Assembly: GCA_037178855.1 (NCBI GenBank)
Contig: JASJZC010000007.1
Location: forward strand, 1,426,001-1,490,000
Reading direction: 5' to 3'
DNA: 64,000 nt
Source: Oscheius sp. JU75
Taxonomy: Eukaryota; Nematoda; Chromadorea; Rhabditida; Rhabditidae
The notes beneath the pieces are model-generated. The model saw only the letters and a list, made by a program, of their open reading frames with translations, made no database searches and was not told the DNA's origin. The stretch's first letter is position 1. The number at the start of each line of letters is the position of its first letter. Shown piece after piece: positions 14,301 through 26,161 of the stretch. Position numbers and translations under genes: made by a program.

Positions 14301-17300
14301 AAATACGTCTGCAAGGAGAGCTATTTCAGATGGGGAGGTGTCCATACTACGAAAAACAAGCAAATAAGTCTGAAATCCCTGTTGGTCTCTTTAGAGACAA
14401 ACTTTGCTTTATTCTAAACCGCTATTAGTTTTCAACTTACATGTTTTTGCACCGTTCATAATATGCAGAAGAGACACTCATGGGTCCTCTATTTTAACTT
14501 CCTACGGTGATTTTGGTAATCTATCTATTCTCAGTTGATCTGCTAAGTCTAAACCCACAAACAAAAACTTATTATATTACAGCTAGGTTACCACAGAATT
14601 GTTTTGGTTTTAAACATATCCATAGATTTGAGAGCAACCTGAAAATTCTTTTGTATGTGATTTTTCTATTTCGTTTGTTTCCAAAACAGTTTTAAAACAT
14701 AAACAAAACTCAAATTACCTTGTCTCGAAAAACAATAACTTCTCAGGTTCCTCAGTGACCTCACAACACGTGGAAAAAAACAGCTGTTCTTATCGGATCC
14801 TCCGCCAATAGGTATGCATGGCTTCCCTGGTTTACACTTCCTAGAACAACCGCCCAGGGTCATTTCATCGCGTTCTTTTGTTGCCTTTTTCACAGAACTG
14901 AAACTCGCGTGACTGTTCTCTAGAGTTAGCAGTCTGCACAGCTCCAGAAATCTGTCATAAATGTTTTATAACTGTCTCTTTATAGAGCACAACATCCGTC
15001 TAAGCGAAAAAAGTTGCTCTCTCAAGGTCACGTCTTTTCAACGTTACGATATGAGAGAAGCCAGCCATAAAATCATTGCCTTATGTCTGATGACACTTTT
15101 TTAAAATCTGATAGATCCCTCATTCGAAGTCCAACTCCGAAGTTTAAAGTTATGTTACCACTTCACTGCTGAATGATCCGGATGAATGACGTTTAGAAAA
15201 TATTTCTTGCGATGACTCACTTATCCAGTTACCTGTTTTTTTCTTGATTGAAAATGGACCACTGATTTATTTCTTGCTAGTTTTTATGTTTGCGCACGCC
15301 AGCTTGAATAAATCAGGAGTGATTAATTTTTTGACTCCGAGGTCGGAAAACTGAATCACACTATGTATTCGCATCTTCTATTGAGTACGTAGAGTTGTTT
15401 CTCGGCTTACTAAACATGTCCACTACCTCATCGCTTCACAGTTGTATCTGTGGCTCTAACTGTCTTCGACATTAACACAGAAGGGTCAAACACTGTCAAC
15501 GGTCTAGATAAGAGAACAGTTATGCTAATAACTCTGCAACTGGCTCGACAGCATAAAGAAGCTGAGAAACACGGTTAACTTATTATGAAATAGTGCATCC
15601 TGTTTAAAATTAGTTCCTCGGAAGCCTTACGGCAATCCCAATCTTGTGGGTGTTGAACGTCTGTATACATTCTACTTTAGTCCTTGATCGTGACTATATA
15701 TCAGTTGGTCTTCTGTTAAATGTACATAATGTGATAGACTTCTAGTTACATTCTTTTGACGGCATCGTTTTTTGCCAAGATTGATAGACTTACGCCTTTC
15801 GGCCACCTGTCAGTCAAGAAAAACTAGCCCCGTAATAGAATTTCCGGTCTCTTAATCTTCAGGAGGTCCGAGTTTTTATCTTTCACTTTTCTCACGATTC
15901 ACTTTTCATTAGCTTTTGAGCTTTTGACAAAGAACTATGTACTTTTTCAATAGTAGGAAACACATGATCGCAATTAGGCAGCGCGAAGATGGTCCAATTA
16001 GACAAAATAGAATCATACTACTTTTTCGCTGGCTGTGTAAATGATTCGTTCTCCACTCTGTACCTGGAGTTGTCTGTACCGATTAACCTTTACGTCAACG
16101 ATAAAATAAATCTCGTTTTGTTTCCCGTTCCGCTGATTGGAAATAATGGAATAAGGGCGGGACAAATTATAAAGATGTAGCTTTTGAAAGTCTGTCTGTG
16201 CAAGTTTGTTATCCGTTTCCTACCGGTCTGAATATCTCAAATGGATCATTTTAAGCCCTTTTCTGTCGTTTCCTGCATACTTTTACGTCTTTTTCGGTGT
16301 TCCAAAAAACAATACTTCCCCTCCAAAGCTGCATCATTTCAGGAGTTTGTATCCAGAGCAATGCTATTTGCACAGACCTGCCTTCATCGCTGCTAGATCA
16401 GTCTCAATATGTGTCACCCTGTGTAGCTGATCCGAACGTTTAAAGTGTTGTCACTGCTCTTTCGTCCCCATAATGGGCACATTTGAATCCCACAGAGAAT
16501 TCTGGGAGGGTACAGCCCGATTTTCGAGCTTCTTCTCTTGAATTTTTAAGTGTGAACCCGCCCTGAAATGACGAGAGAGAGAGAGAGAGTTCCTCAATTT
16601 TGACGTTCCATCCCTTCCGATCAGGAAGAGATTTTCGGGAGGGGCGACATTCGTCCTTTTGTCTTCACACTCCCACTCAATTTGTCCTAAGCTAGATCTG
16701 AATCAAGCGTGCAATCTGAGAGAATTCCAGGTCTTTTGTGGCTCTTATTCAAAACCATATTCACAAATTCAATTAATACTTAAGTTTTGCCGTCTCAACT
16801 TTGGAGATACGGGGCTAAATCAGAATATTTTCGGGCGAGATTGCTGCCGATGCTACTGGACCTTTTAGAAGTGAGGTTCTGCAAAACTCGAAGTTTTCTG
16901 AGGAAATCTCTAGGAAGTAGAGAGGTCGCACTTAACTATCAAATGTGTTTTTTGGGTATTCGTTACTTTCCTACAGCACTTTGATCTTTAGGGCAAGTTT
17001 TCTAACAGGGGAGTTGCAAAATAGTCTGGTGTCATCTTGTCCAGACACACTCTCATAGCGCAATAGAATTCCCTCCTCTCTCTTTTTGCCTAACACCCTG
17101 AGGTCACAATAGCATTTGCGTTCTTCTCTTCCTCTTTGCTCTGAACACTGCTCCTCTGCCAAACTTCACCCAAGTCACTATTGTTTTTCCCTGGCCTTCA
17201 AGCTCCCAAGACCGACCATTTTCTCTCACAACCACCTGCATTATTCATCTTCTGTAAATGCTCTCTTGTTGCGCAACCGGCCTCATAAAAGATGCAAAGA

Positions 17301-17461
17301 CAAAATTTTGCAGCTGCCTCACCCTCGTTCACTTCAAGATCAGACTATCGTCTAAAGAGAGTGTGGGATAGGCTTGGACGAAATTAAACATACAAGTGGA
17401 CACAGAGATGGAGAAAATGCTAGTTTTTTTGTGTGACTAGAAGTAACTTTGGGGTTTTCAG
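2331..17461. other. Gene-poor 15 kb interval
   Basis: No protein-coding gene can be supported. Open frames are short, occur on both strands, and lack the paired splice sites and codon bias that every accepted gene in this window shows. A (GA)n run lies near 16570-16590, a 15-base tandem duplication near 11806-11832, and the word TAAACAGCCAC recurs near 13.07, 14.03 and 14.14 kb. A short ATG-donor segment at 9458-9478 is described in the findings. The interval may hold regulatory DNA or a long 5' intron for the GPCR that follows. Confidence 0.55.
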
Positions 17462-17464
17462 AGC

Positions 17465-20143
17465 ATGAGAATGGATGTGGAGAATCTTGATAAGTACTGT
17501 CCAAGAGGATTGGACAGCAACAAAGTCGCCCGTGAGGTATTTGTCAATGCAGCCTTCAACGACACATGTCTAGAGGTAAGCTTCAGAACTTGTAGGAAAC
17601 AAAACGAAAACGTTTCAACAAAAAAAATTTTAGTTCTAACTTTTCGAGCTCTCGCATTTGAACGTTTTTGAGATGCTTTTCCAAACAATACACATATGAT
17701 GACATTATTAGCGATTTTTGAAGTCTTTGCCAATTGCACCAATTGAATAGCCCAATTATTTTATTCCCTGAAAGCAGATGTTCAAACATTTCCGTTGTGT
17801 AGATGCGGATGGTTATGAAAATTCAAAGCTCAAAAGGGAATCTTAAAAAAATGTTTGCAGAACTTTTTCGACCAACTGCACGCATCGCTTCGACGCTACA
17901 GTGAATGGGAAGAATACCTTTATACGAGTATTTACATTGTGATCTCATTTTTGGCCGTTATCGGCAATGGATTGGTGAGTTCTGCGCTTGAAATTTTCAA
18001 AAAATCAATTTAGGTGATATTGGCAGTCATTCGGAAAAAAGCAATGCAAACAAACAGAAACGTGTTGATTTTGAACCTTGCAGTCTCAAATTTGGTGAGT
18101 CTTTTTCTCCAAAGTAAGTACATGAAACTTCCAGATCCTTGCCTTCATAAACATTCCCTTCCTCTGGTTACCCACTATCGACTTTGAATTTCCATATTCC
18201 CGGTTTTTCTGCAAATTCGCCAACGGGTTCCCTGGCAGCAACATCTATTGCTCAACGTTGACCATCTGTGTGATGGCTGTTGACAGGTTGATAGATGTAA
18301 AGAGTTGGATAACGCTTCTTTTTTTAGATACTATTCGGTGAAGAGAATGAAGGCGCAAGCTAGCAGAAAACAGTGTTTCAACACGATACTTATCTCTTTG
18401 GGTATCTGGGCATTTTCCCTCCTACTCTCAGTTCCACTGCTTGTATATTATGACACTTCCATGCTCTACGTGGCCAAGGTTAGTTACTCAAATGATAAGA
18501 GATATAAAACAGCAGGCTGGACCTTAATAACATTGTATCACCTTAGATTCTTTGCACATCTACAATGTTCTATTGCTGATTTTGCAGTAGGACGTTTCAT
18601 GATAGTATACATTGTAACACACCAAAGAGTTAAAAAAGATACAAACCATACAGACGTTCTACCAGTTGACTCTTGATATGACTTTTGAATTCCTACTTTC
18701 TGTTGATTTAGTTCATCCTTTGTCGCCAATGACTCAGCTCCTCGCGAGACTAACTAATTACATTTCCTGTTCAATTAGTCTACTTTTTCAAATAGTCTGA
18801 ACTCGCAAAGTTGAATACCAAAATTTCAGGATGTTCATGTGATGGACGAGTTGGGAACATACAAGCTGAGAAGTTACGGGTGGAGACAATGTCGATTAGC
18901 TCCGTCACACTCAAACCGCGGAATATTCTCGACACAAACGATCCAGGTTACCTAATCTTGAATCGCAATCGCAAAAACCACTTTTTAGCTAACAACATCT
19001 TTTTTGCAAGTGATCTTCCTCTACATCGTTCCACTCTTTGTCTTGTCGATTTTCAACATGAAGCTGACAAGATTTTTACGAATGAACTCGAACGCTGTTA
19101 ACAGGAACAGAACTGTTGTGAAACGGGCCACAAGACCTGTAGAGGTAGGATGATATTCGATGTATACTAACTCTATTACAGAGCCCTATGTTTCCTCACA
19201 GGACTCCTTCCGTCAGCCAACGAACATCGCTGCAAGATAGTCCTGCCGATCGTAGAACCAGTAGGACAACTTCTCTGTTGTTTGCCATGGCTGGAAGCTA
19301 CGCGGCTCTATGGCTACCCTTCACACTAATCTCCTTCTTGCTTGACCTGGATATTCTTTTTGATGTGAGTTCCCAATGCAATAAGGACAACTCAAAAGTG
19401 TTTTGTTGCATGCCTACACACCAAAGAGTAGTTGGATTTGGCAGTTCTGACTATTCTCTGACGTTCAAGCTTTGTTTAATCTCAAAATAACTAAACGTTG
19501 CTCCTGAGATCAATTTCCTGATGGCCATTTTGACCCACACATTAAAAGTAGGAAAAATGTTCAAGCAAAAACTTGCTCCTTTGGAAGTGGTCATAACACC
19601 CCCATTATGTCATGGTGTCAAGTTCAACTGGTGTATTTTGGTCTTCACTCCACTGCTTATGCTATTCTCTCGGGAACCAAATTGAGTCAAAGAACGACGC
19701 ACTATAGGGTAGTAAACACGAGGAGCCCGAACTGACGTGAGACAGGGTTCAAAACATCCATTTTCAGGAATCGTACGCGGCAGTGATTGAGAGAGTCGAT
19801 CAGGTCTGTAAAATTGTTTCTATGCTCTCGATTTGTGTGAACCCGTTCCTTTACGGTTTCTTAAACACAAACTTCCGCCACGAATTTCGGGAAATCTACT
19901 GCACGTATATTCGCTGCATGGACAAGAACGAGATCCAGCGTGGACGAGGCTACGATGTTCCGTCAATTGTGGTTAATTTGAGGTATTTTGACGTAAATAC
20001 GACAATAAAATTTTAGTTTCAGATCCAGTTCTCTCCCTCTGTTGGAGCCCAATGAAACTTCTATCGTTTCCATGGTTGGACAGAAGTTTCGCGGTTCAAT
20101 GCAACGAATCAAAAGCACTCTTCTGAGTGACCACTCCCAGTAG
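17465..20143 (+). CDS. Class A peptide GPCR (NPY/NPF-receptor-like), ten exons
   Basis: Seven-transmembrane rhodopsin-class receptor, most like nematode NPR neuropeptide receptors. Exons: 17465-17575, 17861-17974, 18014-18094, 18135-18286, 18328-18478, 18830-18946, 18989-19144, 19182-19364, 19768-19982, 20023-20143, about 466 residues, all in frame. TM1 carries the GN motif (VIGNGL), TM2 NLAVSNL, TM3 ends in [14 protein letters not shown] (intact DRY, split by an intron), TM6 contains AALWLPF, and TM7 ends [17 protein letters not shown] (NPxxY-like NPFLY). Cysteines before TM3 (RFFCKF) and in loop 2 (WRQC) can form the usual disulfide. The acceptor GGGGTTTTCAG sits three bases before the start, so the mRNA is either trans-spliced or has an upstream exon in the preceding gene-poor interval. 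Ligand unknown; family assignment rests on motif recall. Confidence 0.88.
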
Positions 20144-20332
20144 GTTTCAAAATGTTATCAGAAGTATCAATCTGGCTCAGATTGCTTGACAATGGGGACA
20201 GCCGAGCTGAGGCAATAAGCAGCGACCGCATCGTGTTGGATGGGGAATCTGCACGGGATAGCTTCCTGTGACCTGAAATTATGTACATTTCGTGTGTGTG
20301 ATGTGGTTTTGATGATCTGTGTTTCTATCAAA

Positions 20333-20690
20333 ATGAATGTTTTTAAAACAGTATATTTCGGGTCTACTTTTTGGTGGATTAGTTAGAAGAGCATTGCATT
20401 AAATCAAAAAATAAATTAGGTTTCCCGTCTTTGAACTTTGAACTTCGTGAAAGTATCTTTGCCCCTGAACAGCAAGAAGTTTTCGAATGCGATCTTCCAC
20501 ACCTTTTTCGATATTTTGGAGAAAAAGATGGACGAGATCCGGCTTCGTGTATTTTCCTTTATGTCAAAGTGAAAATTCTTTAGTCGAGAGGGATATCCAA
20601 GAGGTAGACAAGGAGTTTATTGCTTATTGTAGAAAAGCGGCTAAGGAGGAGTTGCGAAAGAAGAAGGAACTTACACTTCTTCTGGCCTGA
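20333..20690 (+). CDS. Small membrane-associated protein, three exons
   Basis: Not recognised. Three exons, 20333-20381, 20420-20548 and 20584-20690, give 94 residues with introns of 38 and 35 bases. The N-terminus has a hydrophobic aromatic stretch (VYFGSTFWWI), followed by an acidic middle (APEQQEVFECDLPHLFRYF) and a C-terminal half rich in Lys and Glu that looks helical (CRKAAKEELRKKKELTLLLA). An alternative upstream ATG at 20312 is in the same frame. The layout of one short membrane helix plus a charged tail is reminiscent of small mitochondrial inner-membrane proteins, but this is only a resemblance. The start lies 190 bases after the GPCR stop on the same strand. Confidence 0.5.
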
Positions 20691-20721
20691 CAGCAGATTC
20701 ATACTTGTATCAAAAAGCAAC

Positions 20722-20890
20722 ATGTCGCTCCCAGAAGCTAAACAGTTTTTGTAAGCATCCGTTATTTCAAAACTATTTATGTTACACAAAAAAAGGTGGA
20801 TCCGGGAGAAGAAGTGTGAAGAACACCAATCTGCCCTCTGATAGACAAGCTCTTTCCAACGCCGTCGAGAAATCCAAGCCATTTCAATAG
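20722..20890 (+). CDS. Possible microprotein gene
   Basis: A start codon at 20722 opens MSLPEAKQF, followed by a good donor (GTAAGC) at 20751. Several AG acceptors downstream keep frame to the stop at 20888-20890, giving roughly 35-36 residues ending in LSNAVEKSKPFQ. It begins 31 bases after the stop of the previous small gene, so it could equally be 3' UTR of that transcript. No family recognised. The choice of acceptor is ambiguous. Confidence 0.22.
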
Positions 20891-21385
20891 TCACAAAGAT
20901 GTGGAGATTAAAGACGTGCATTAAGCTACAAAATTGACCAGACGGGGAAAACTTAAACTTTTGAATCACAAAAGGAACGAAGCTGATACTGTGCAGGGGG
21001 ATAGAGTGAACAAAGTTCTATGGGATAAGGGTAATGGAAATACAGGCTTTACCACAAAATTCTGTGCAAAAAACACAAAAAGTTTGATTACTGTTCCTAC
21101 TCGTAAATCCAGGCAAGTGATTCAAATCGGTTGATATTCAAGGTCCGTGTTTCAAATAAATAGTATACACCGTTGTATAATGAATTCGGTTACGGTATCT
21201 GAAGCTTTTTCTCATACAAGCAGCGTGTGCGCTACCAACTTGAGTTTACGATGTGACACTGAAATTGCAGACAAAATCTTAACTTGTCGTTGCAGCAGCT
21301 CTGGAATTCTTCACTCTGGTAATTTTTCTCTGTTCCACGTAGCCGTTCAGTTGGAAAATACAGAGGACCAGTCTGTATCTTTAGT
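20891..21385. other. Spacer between convergent genes
   Basis: No supportable gene. AAATAAA near 21155 could be the polyadenylation signal of the small plus-strand genes. The minus-strand chemoreceptor ends at 21386. Confidence 0.4.
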
Positions 21386-22672
21386 TTATTCAGAAACAAC
21401 TGGCACGTACCCATCCATAGTGTGAGCTACGACAATGGTCATTGTCGTACATGCAAACAGTGTCCAACGCGTGTTTGTAAGTTTTCGCAAAATGAGTATA
21501 TTTACTTGATGAAAAACGAATATCAGTCCTTGAACAATGGCCTGGAACAGATTTCATCAGAAGCCCACAATTGCACTACCTGAATGAAAAATCTGATTTC
21601 TGCGTGTCTACAACGGATTTCTACTTCTGTAGATGGTGTATCGGTGCTCACCATTGTCAATCTATGGGTATACTGAAAAACCAATTCTAGTTAGAAGATC
21701 AGAGTCTTTAACAAAAATACATCAGCTTGCCTTGTGATGTTTTCGCAGAAAATATAGTGTTGTCAGGTCGAGCAGTGTCATACATCCCAGTGATGTTAGT
21801 GTCTTGACCATGTTGATTAAAGTCATAATGCGAACCCATTCTAAGTCTCCGCTGTAGGACCATTGCCAAGTAGCAGGGTGATAGACATAGGAAAACGAGT
21901 CAACTAATAGACAGACTTTAAAATGTAGTTGAGACCATACCAAAAAAGTAAGGAACCATTTGACAGAAGGCCATGGACCAAATGATAGCGTTCATGATGA
22001 TTGCACTTTTACGATTTCTTAGGTGTTTCTGAGAGTGGTGTTCTGTGAAGTTATAAAAGTTACCTTCAAAGGAAACCTTATGGCTATGAACCGATCCACC
22101 GAAACTGCGACGTGAGAGAAGAAGAAAACTGCCCAAAATGGAGCAACAGCTATTCCAGGGACTTTGCCAAGGACACTAGTAGAGAAAGACTCCAATTGGC
22201 TTAAGAATGTTGTTTACGAGCTGGCGAATGTTTTACAAAATTGTCATTGGAGCGACCCAACAGACAGATATGCAACAAATTGCAAAATTCGAAATACAAT
22301 GATTCATGCAGAGCTGACCAAAGTTGCTAGCCAGTACGGGATTATGCCCGACGATTACTGCTCCAATACTGTTGACCACCATGCCGAGGGTTGCTACCTG
22401 AAAGTCAGTTTGAGTTAGAACTTTTCTTGGTTGAAGAGTTGTGTATTACTATGATGTGTCTCGATCTGTGCTTTCTCTGCTGCCCTAGAATCAGAAATGT
22501 AAAGACTGACTCCACCAAAATCTTCATCTTCTGCTTTTTTTTAAATTTATAAACAAAGTTTCAAGCAGTGACGTAGTTATGTTGACTGCTTATAAAAATA
22601 TGCAGAGAAACTTACAATCGCAACAGTGACACCAGCTATTATATCTGCACTAACAGCAGTTACGTTGCTCAT
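21386..22672 (-). CDS. Srx-like chemoreceptor GPCR, seven exons
   Basis: Nematode serpentine chemoreceptor, best matching the Srx family. Exons from the 5' end: 22672-22616, 22397-22237, 22175-22064, 22028-21941, 21903-21731, 21672-21580, 21541-21386, about 279 residues, a usual length. Family signs are the TM2 pattern NFGQLCMNHCISNFAIC followed by a W-x-A-P-M-T turn, TM3 ending HVAVSVDRFIAIRFPLK, a TM4 ending in VPYFF, loop 2 with HPATWQWSY, TM5 DLTTLYFLRKHHK, and TM6-7 from EIRFFIQ to VVAHTMDG. Introns are very short (35, 37 and 38 bases). The fifth intron must start with GCAAGC, a GC-AG intron, because no GT donor keeps the frame. Likely a sensory neuron receptor; ligand unknown. Confidence 0.8.
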
Positions 22673-22893
22673 GGCTTTCTGAAAAGACATAACTTAAGTT
22701 TTGTAAATGTCTGAAAAATTTTGACAGCGGGACACGGTCTCTAAGTTCAGTCTATAATAACGCTCCAAGGTCTAGACAAATAGACAAATTGGAAAATTTG
22801 TTGAAGAAATGAGTAACACGTTGCACTTGCCGTTTAGTAACAATGTAGATTCCCAGGGGTCTATTTCAAGGTGTTATTCGCTCAAACAGTCTG

Positions 22894-24075
22894 TTAGGTG
22901 AGAATGGCAGAAGTGACGGAACACTTCGAAAAATAAGGGCAGTTATTGAGGATTTCATGCGGATTAATTTCCTTTGTATAATGAGAGAGCATGTCTGGGA
23001 TTTCGACATATGAATCGTACTGACGCTGGAAGTGTTTCATAAGAAAGATTCATACTAATACTTTGAACTTTACCAAGGAGATACCACAGAACAAGCTGAA
23101 GACAATTGCAATCCATCCCTTTGGCGCGAGACCTATAAACGAGGTCTTGTTCCAGTTTATCAAACAGAAACGTAATGGGGAAATAGCGAAACAGGATGTT
23201 TTTTATGTTTAAGTGCTACTAATAACACAATTGGGGAAGCAAACTAAGTTGAAAACATGCAACAATGCAAAAATGGTATATATGAACACACTAAGCATGA
23301 CCCAACCCGTTACCCTATAATAAAACTTTTAAAGCTCACCTCTGTCGTCCGTACCCTTCGTAGCTACGTCCGGAGTAGCATTTTAACCTTTCACTTTTTC
23401 CGGTAGCTTGTGTTCTGCCTTCGATATTCACTACCACCATAGCGGAGAACACGAGTAGACAAGTCCAGCTGAAAGCTACTGCGATTACTGTGAATACAGC
23501 AACTGGTACCGCATGTCGAAGAGCCAAGAGCAGAAGAGAGCTGGAGCTGTGATTTGCTGTTGGTAGGAATCTCTCGTAAATACCTGAAAAACAAACCATT
23601 TCACTGTGTATGTGCGATCATAGTTCGTGGCACTTTCCCTAGGCATACTGTCCATCAAAAGTTGTCTGTCTCGATTGGGGTAGTGGTTGACATAGATATT
23701 ATTGACTGTCATTTTCTCGTAGGGACCGAGATTCAGAAGCTCGTTCCCCCTGAACTCTTGTATATAGGGGCACCCTCATCAAAAAGGACTAAAATCTCTG
23801 AGTCTGGATGTGTATCACCTCGGCGCCATCCCAGCAAAAAACATGGAGCGAGGTCAAACCCCGGTAGTTCGGGTGACAATCGAGCGCGCAGGCACTAGAG
23901 AGTTGCTCGCAGTAGCAGAGAACGTTTTTTTTTAGCCAGGGCCAGGTTGGCGCTTACGCCATTAACATATACTCATTAGGCTTTAGAAAAACTCCACTTA
24001 CCTGCATCATATCCTGTGCTTTGTTGATTACCGTCAGAAGAAAATGTAACGACGAGTAAGGCCGCAGAAAAGTTT
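22894..24075 (-). CDS. Multi-pass membrane protein, unrecognised, 5' end incomplete
   Basis: Not recognised. Exons that fit are 24075-24002 (hydrophobic segment NFSAALLVVTFSS), 23756-23649, 23583-23340, probably a short exon near 23265-23200, 23145-23074 and 23025-22894 with the stop at 22894-22896. The third exon encodes a long hydrophobic run (HAVPVAVFTVIAVAFSWTCL) and the fifth another (GWIAIVFSLFCGISL), followed by a polar tail (RQYDSYVEIPDMLSHYTKEI). The two last exons and the 48-base intron between them fit exactly. The exon near 23.2 kb and the start codon are uncertain. Topology with three or four membrane segments would suit a claudin-like or tetraspan protein, which is a guess. Confidence 0.5.
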
Positions 24076-24424
24076 CTATTGAGTAATATATAAAAAAAAG
24101 CAAACAAAAAACTCTAAAAATGTGTGTTTAAAAGGCGACGTCTCAATGTAAAATTGGAGAGCTTAAGTGGCGAAAAGAGAGGTATGGCAGTCTGTTTATC
24201 ACCGCAGGGCACGCATACATGCTGCGCAGTGTTTGAAAAGAGTGGCGGATACTGCCCTGCTTTCCCTAGCAAAAATCGCGAAAAACTAAAGACCATGTTT
24301 AGACGGAAAATTAGATTTTGCCTATTATTTTGGTGACAATCTAAAGAATGAAACTGAAATGCCGCCTGACTTGCATTGGCGACACATCTATTGTTTCTTC
24401 ACGAATCTGTGGTCGTTCATTTTG

Positions 24425-24431
24425 CATAAAA
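24425..24431 (+). promoter_or_regulatory. TATA-like box of the protease gene
   Basis: CATAAAA lies 35 bases before the start codon of the trypsin-like gene, at a distance that would place transcription start close to the ATG. The cellulase and lysozyme genes nearby have the same arrangement. Confidence 0.5.
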
Positions 24432-24459
24432 GGAACTTGTCAGAATTGGAAGAACCAAG

Positions 24460-25992
24460 ATGGACAGGATGATTTTTTTCCTACTTCTGCCTAGCCTTTC
24501 CCTTGCCGGACCTCTCACTCCCGAAGAAAATGCCCGGCTACAAAGAGCCTGTGGAAGAACATTTCAGTCGTTTACTAGCAAATCTGTAAACACCAACAAT
24601 GCTACTCGCTTCGAAGCTCCATTTGCTGTCGCTATTCGATCGAATACCACTAGTTACAATAGTAATAACTTAGCTTACTTACTGGTAACAAAAGTGGTTC
24701 AGTTCTTCAAAAAAGCGGGGCCCGTTGTTCTGGCACTCTGATCAGTCCACGACATGTCATCACAGCGGCACACTGTGTCGAACGCGTGTGGTGAGCTTTT
24801 TTCATACTTCTTTATTACACCGGTTGTCTGTTAGTCAGCCTCATAATCTTGAATATGAGAGAATATTCAACCTATCTCTGCTACTGCTCCATTGCAAAAG
24901 ACTCTCTGTCAACTTGTTCCAGTCTCATCGTTTCTCTGTCATTATAGTCTGTTTTTTGTCGATCTGACCCAGTGCTAACCGTCCATTTTACCCGTAAGCA
25001 TGCTCTCTTTCTCCATCTGCTACATTCCTGTTTTTTCATCTTTAGAATGCTAATCAGTTTTTTTCAGTCACGACAGTTCAATAGAGCGCTCCGGATGTGT
25101 AAAGAATCAGTTGGTGGTCATGTCAACAAGCTGCCAACAGAACAAACGCGGATCAGTGGTTTGCGACTCCAAAAACTATGTGAGAGTCATACGAGCCTTT
25201 ATGTCCAACATCTTCCACTCAGCTCACAAGGCATATGGTGATGTTGCAGTATATGAACTTGAACATGATGTTTTGCTAGGAGAGACTGTTTGGCCGGCTT
25301 GCATTAATAGTACGTTCTTTCATCACAATAGAAAAAAGGTTTCAGCTATTGACAGACCACCAGGAAGTCTAGTTGTCATGTTTGGATACGGTCAAAACAA
25401 GTTTTTTTTGTTTTATTTCCTTTCAATTCACTGATTCCAGCGATTATTCTAAAAAGGGCAGTGGCATTCTACGCAGACATCCATCAACTATCGTATCCCA
25501 CTCTAAATGCAAAACGTATGGCCATGTAAATTGGATTCGTGGAATAGATGTGATATGCACCCATCATCCGAGAGGCTTCGCATGCGGTGTTAGTTAAAAT
25601 GTCGGAGATGACTGCGGTTTTAGGGAGACAGTGGATCGGGACAAGTTTTCGTGAAAAATGGAAAGGCATTCATTACTGGAGCTCTTAGTTACGGAAAGAA
25701 GTGTCATGCGGATATGTTACCTGGTCAGTTCAGGATAAAGGTGTGGTGTGCTGGCGAAAACCCACATGATTGCTTCTGACTCATGTCAAAACTTCTGACA
25801 AGGCACATGAATAGCATAGCCCACAATGCGATATAATGAATGAGAAATTCAGAAGAGATCATGGACTTCAGTGCCTCCACAATCTACCACATTCGTTGGA
25901 TCTGCGCTGCTACTGGGATCTGCCCGAACAGAATTCTCACGGAAGATGAAAAGAAGGTTCTGGCTCAGGAATATCTAGTTATTGAACGATAA
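24460..25992 (+). CDS. Secreted trypsin-like serine protease (S1), seven exons
   Basis: Secreted S1-family endopeptidase. Exons 24460-24661, 24703-24790, 25068-25309, 25346-25400, 25441-25588, 25624-25723, 25853-25992, about 310 residues. A signal peptide (MDRMIFFLLLPSLSLAG) precedes a short propeptide. The catalytic triad is visible: His in LISPRHVITAAHC, Asp in YGDVAVYELEHD, Ser in ACGGDSGSGQVF. Five extra cysteines are in keeping with nematode digestive S1 enzymes, and the chain ends with IYHIRWICAATGICP, the usual C-terminal helix region. The residue six before Ser that sets primary specificity lies in PRGFACGGDSG, so Asp189-type trypsin specificity is not obvious. All exons join in frame. 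A gut or secretory role is inferred from the signal peptide and the neighbouring digestive genes. Confidence 0.85.
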
Positions 25993-26161
25993 CCACGATT
26001 TGCTGACTTGATTGTGATGAATTATTCTCCCGTATTTGTCTGTCATTTTTGCGCTGTTCACCACTACGAGGACTGCACAACGCCAGCTTCACTTTGCACA
26101 TAAAAAACCGTCTATTAACTTGGTTCCTTGTGATTAAACTTGAGCTGTTATCTTTATTCGA

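Noticed and set aside
16573-16592. (GA)n run
   Set aside because: Ordinary microsatellite, no further structure around it.
20580-20969. 129-codon minus-strand frame
   Set aside because: Antisense to the Lys/Glu-rich exon of the small plus-strand gene, which has consistent splice sites.
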